The position numbers and the translations under genes are program-made. From positions 1 to 64,000 of the forward strand of contig JAJPGV010000030.1 of assembly GCA_021325635.1 (NCBI GenBank): a DNA stretch of 64,000 bases, in the 5' to 3' direction. This document shows positions 62,222 through 64,000 of this stretch, piece by piece. The notes below the pieces were generated by a model. That model saw nothing but the letters and a program-made list of their open reading frames with translations. It did no database searches and was not told where the DNA came from. Positions within the stretch are counted from its first letter, which is position 1; each line of letters begins with the position of its first letter. The stretch is from Chloroflexota bacterium. GTDB lineage: Bacteria; Chloroflexota; JAJPGV01.

Positions 62222-62891
62222 CAGCGAGTACCTGCAGCTGCTCGACTGGCGGCGGCGCATGGCCGGCCTCTTCGCGGAGGCGCGCAGCAAGAGCGGCACC
62301 GAAGCTGCCCTGATGGCGTTTCGGGCCCAAAAAGACGAGCTGTTCCGCAGCCATCCCCAGAGTCCCATTCCCGCGGACCACCGTCCCGGGTTCAAGGGTT
62401 TGCGCTATTGGCCCTACGCCGCCGCCGCGCGAGTCAGTGCGACCTTCCAGCCCGGCACCGAGGATCCGGACGGCCTCGGGCCTGACGCCCCGCCAAGCAC
62501 TTCGACCCCTACCCCTGCTGGCGCGGGGGTGGCATCGGGCGCGGACGCCGAGCTGATTCGCTTCGGCAGCTTGCGCTTCGATTACGGCGGCTCCAGCTGC
62601 ACGCTGGGAGCGTTCTGGCTAGCCGGCTATGGCGGTGGCCTGTTCGTTCCCTTCCGCGACGCGACCAGCGGGCATGAGACCTATGGCGGCGGCCGCTATC
62701 TCATCGATTCCATCAAGGGCGCAGACCTGGGATCCGACTGGACGGCCGGTACGGTGATGCTCGACTTCAACTACGCCTACCATCCGTCCTGTGCCTACGA
62801 TCCGCGCTGGAGCTGTCCGCTCGCCCCTGGGGCAAACTGGCTGGCGGTGCCCGTTCTGGCCGGTGAGCGACTGCAGGGGCAGTTTCCTTAG
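62211..62891 (+). CDS. DUF1684 family protein
   Basis: 226 aa. The start LQLLDWRRRMAGLFAEARSK and FRAQKDELFRSHPQSPI are DUF1684 motifs. The later FGGLFVPFRDATSGHETYGG-type segment reads GGGLFVPFRDATSGHETYGG, with YLIDS following. The last stretch YAYHPSCAYDPRWSCPLAPG is typical. Function unknown. It overlaps the nth stop by 4 nt on the other strand. Confidence 0.85.
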   Translation: MAASSEYLQLLDWRRRMAGLFAEARSKSGTEAALMAFRAQKDELFRSHPQSPIPADHRPGFKGLRYWPYAAAARVSATFQPGTEDPDGLGPDAPPSTSTPTPAGAGVASGADAELIRFGSLRFDYGGSSCTLGAFWLAGYGGGLFVPFRDATSGHETYGGGRYLIDSIKGADLGSDWTAGTVMLDFNYAYHPSCAYDPRWSCPLAPGANWLAVPVLAGERLQGQFP

Positions 62892-63600
62892 ACCTTGAAG
62901 GCGGACGGGCACAGGTCGTTGATCGAGCAGCGGGCGCACTGTGGACGCTGGGCGTAGCAGCAGCGGCGTCCATGCCAGATCAGCAGATGTGAGAACAGCG
63001 TCCAATCGTCGCGGGGCACGATGGCCATGAGGTCGCGCTCGATCTTCACCGGGTCCTTTTCCTGGGTGAGTCCCAGCCGGCCGGCGAGCCTGATGACGTG
63101 CGTGTCGACGACGACCCTTCGTTGAGTCCGAAGGCCGTTCCCAGCACGACGTTCGCGGTCTTGCGCGCAACGCCCGGCAGCTTGAGGAGCTCCGGCATGG
63201 TGCGGGGAACTTCCGAATTGAAGTCCTGCTCGATCATCCTGGCCGCGCCCTGAATGGACTTGGTCTTGTTGCGGTAGAAGCCGGTTGGCTTGACGATCTC
63301 TTCCACTTCTTGGGGAGGAGCCACGGCCAGGTCGTGCGGGGTGGGGTAGCGTTCGAACAGCGCCGGGGTCGTCAGGTTCACGCGCTTGTCGGTGGACTGC
63401 GCCGACAGGATCGTGGCCACGAGCAGCTGGAATGCGCTCTGGTGGTCCAGCTCACACTTCACGTCCGGGTAGGTCTGGTGCAGGCGGCGGATAATCTCGG
63501 CAACTCTGGCCCGCCGTGCTTTCATCGACTCCTGGGGCATGGAACGTGTCCGGCGAACCGGCTGGTCAGCCGAACGGGCGGCTGCAGAAGCGCGCGGCAT
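62888..63600 (-). pseudogene. nth: Endonuclease III (nth) broken by a one-base frameshift
   Basis: The first part reads as normal Nth (ELDHQSAFQLLVATILSAQS, TGFYRNKTKSIQGAARMI, LPGVARKTANVVLGTAFGLN). At the CCC run 63115-63117 the frame is lost. The continuation VVDTHVIRLAGRLGLTQ (catalytic Asp) and the cluster CCYAQRPQCARCSINDLC occur in the next frame, ending at TAA 62890-62888. One extra C in the run would restore it. It is either a genuine pseudogene or an assembly error. Confidence 0.8.
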
Positions 63601-63715
63601 CGTGGCAAATGTTAGACGGCGCCCAACTACTGGGGAATGTAGAGCGGCAGGGCCGTTTGCGGGCCACGCTTCTAAAATCAACAGCGTGGCAGCTCCCGAG
63701 TGGCAACGCTAGGCG

Positions 63716-64000
63716 TTGAAGCCACAGGGGCACGTCCTGGCCTCCGCCGGCCTCGGAGCTCTGTTCTGGGCCCGGTCGCGCGACCCGCGCACGATGCTGT
63801 TATCCCTCGGTTTTGGCGTGCTGGTCGACCTCGATCATCTTCTGGATTACTGGTACTCCGAGAAACGAATCTGCTTCGACGCCCGCGAATTCATGGCCAC
63901 GCGCTACTGGCGCAAGAGCGGGAGGATCTTCATCCTGTTCCATGGGTTCGAGTACCTGCCGCTGCTGTTCCTGCTGTGGCAGGGACTGAAGGGCAGGCGC
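63716..64000 (+). CDS. YdjM/metal-dependent-hydrolase-like membrane protein, truncated by window end
   Basis: 95 codons from a TTG (stop codon TAG just before it in frame). It begins KPQGHVLASAGLGALFWARS; GVLVDLDHLLDYWYSEKR holds the conserved Asp-rich DLDH pair of the YdjM family. A hydrophobic stretch FHGFEYLPLLFLLWQ follows. Continues beyond the window. Confidence 0.6.
   Translation, partial: MKPQGHVLASAGLGALFWARSRDPRTMLLSLGFGVLVDLDHLLDYWYSEKRICFDAREFMATRYWRKSGRIFILFHGFEYLPLLFLLWQGLKGRR

Overview
The window is about 66-68% GC and gene-dense, with two-component systems, short operons whose genes overlap by ATGA or GTGA, and many GTG/TTG starts. The best guess is a member of the phylum Chloroflexota. 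The reasons are separate CofG and CofH (coenzyme F420), stand-alone lipoproteins with Ala/Ser/Pro-rich linkers, a secreted protein with the 'LGYPVS...Q.FQ.A.LQW' repeats that I know from Chloroflexota, a ThrS without its TGS domain, and a split KdpD. No rRNA or taxonomic marker is present, so the class is not resolved.

Layout. 0.2-4.2 kb (+): a lipoprotein solute-binding protein and a double-length ABC permease of the iron(III) type, a mannose-6-phosphate isomerase type II cupin and a VOC protein. 4.2-4.5 kb: heptamer repeats and a GC hairpin. 4.5-9.7 kb: Fpg/MutM (-), a chagasin-like lipoprotein, a DEAD-box helicase behind a structured leader, and TypA/BipA. 9.8-14.3 kb: a minus-strand run (51-aa membrane protein, lipoprotein, RsfS, 65-aa membrane protein, MalQ), LipB on the plus strand, then NadD and MscS. 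14.4-21.7 kb (-): GT39-like glycosyltransferase, ThrS, a GT9 gene whose 3' end is antisense to tRNA-Val, an MFS transporter and GreA. 21.9-23.9 kb (+): long-form GlyA, a second heptamer/hairpin element and tRNA-Asp.

24.2-27.7 kb holds the least familiar unit: a 151-aa protein that looks like a MoaD/ThiS/ubiquitin-type beta-grasp protein ending in Gly-Gly-Ala, overlapping by 4 nt a 966-aa protein with a DUF4132 C-terminus. 27.9-34.5 kb: VKOR and a DUF929 thioredoxin-like partner, YCII, YjbR, an AlkA-like glycosylase, CofH, CofG and a DedA-like protein. 34.6-44.8 kb (-): the complete high-affinity potassium system kdpF-A-B-C-D(N)-D(C)-E. It has a candidate KdpE operator, a structured leader, a possible leader peptide and a perfect 30-bp palindrome between kdpC and kdpD, and is followed by a secreted transglutaminase-elicitor-like protein. 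44.9-58.8 kb: envelope and carbohydrate genes (GH5-like, repeat protein, PIG-V, GH4, DUF5010/GH99-like, DUF2079, GT2, DUF2064), an isochorismatase, DJ-1, queF/queG and a radical SAM protein. 58.8-64 kb: two tRNA-Ser genes, a histidine kinase, a proline-rich protein, a Rieske ferredoxin, a Cys-rich 80-aa protein, DUF1684, an nth gene broken by a one-base frameshift, and a truncated YdjM-like membrane protein.

Most genes are housekeeping (translation, cofactor and DNA repair). The kdp operon and the 24-28 kb cassette are the functionally coherent accessory units. No transposase, integrase, CRISPR array or prophage was seen.
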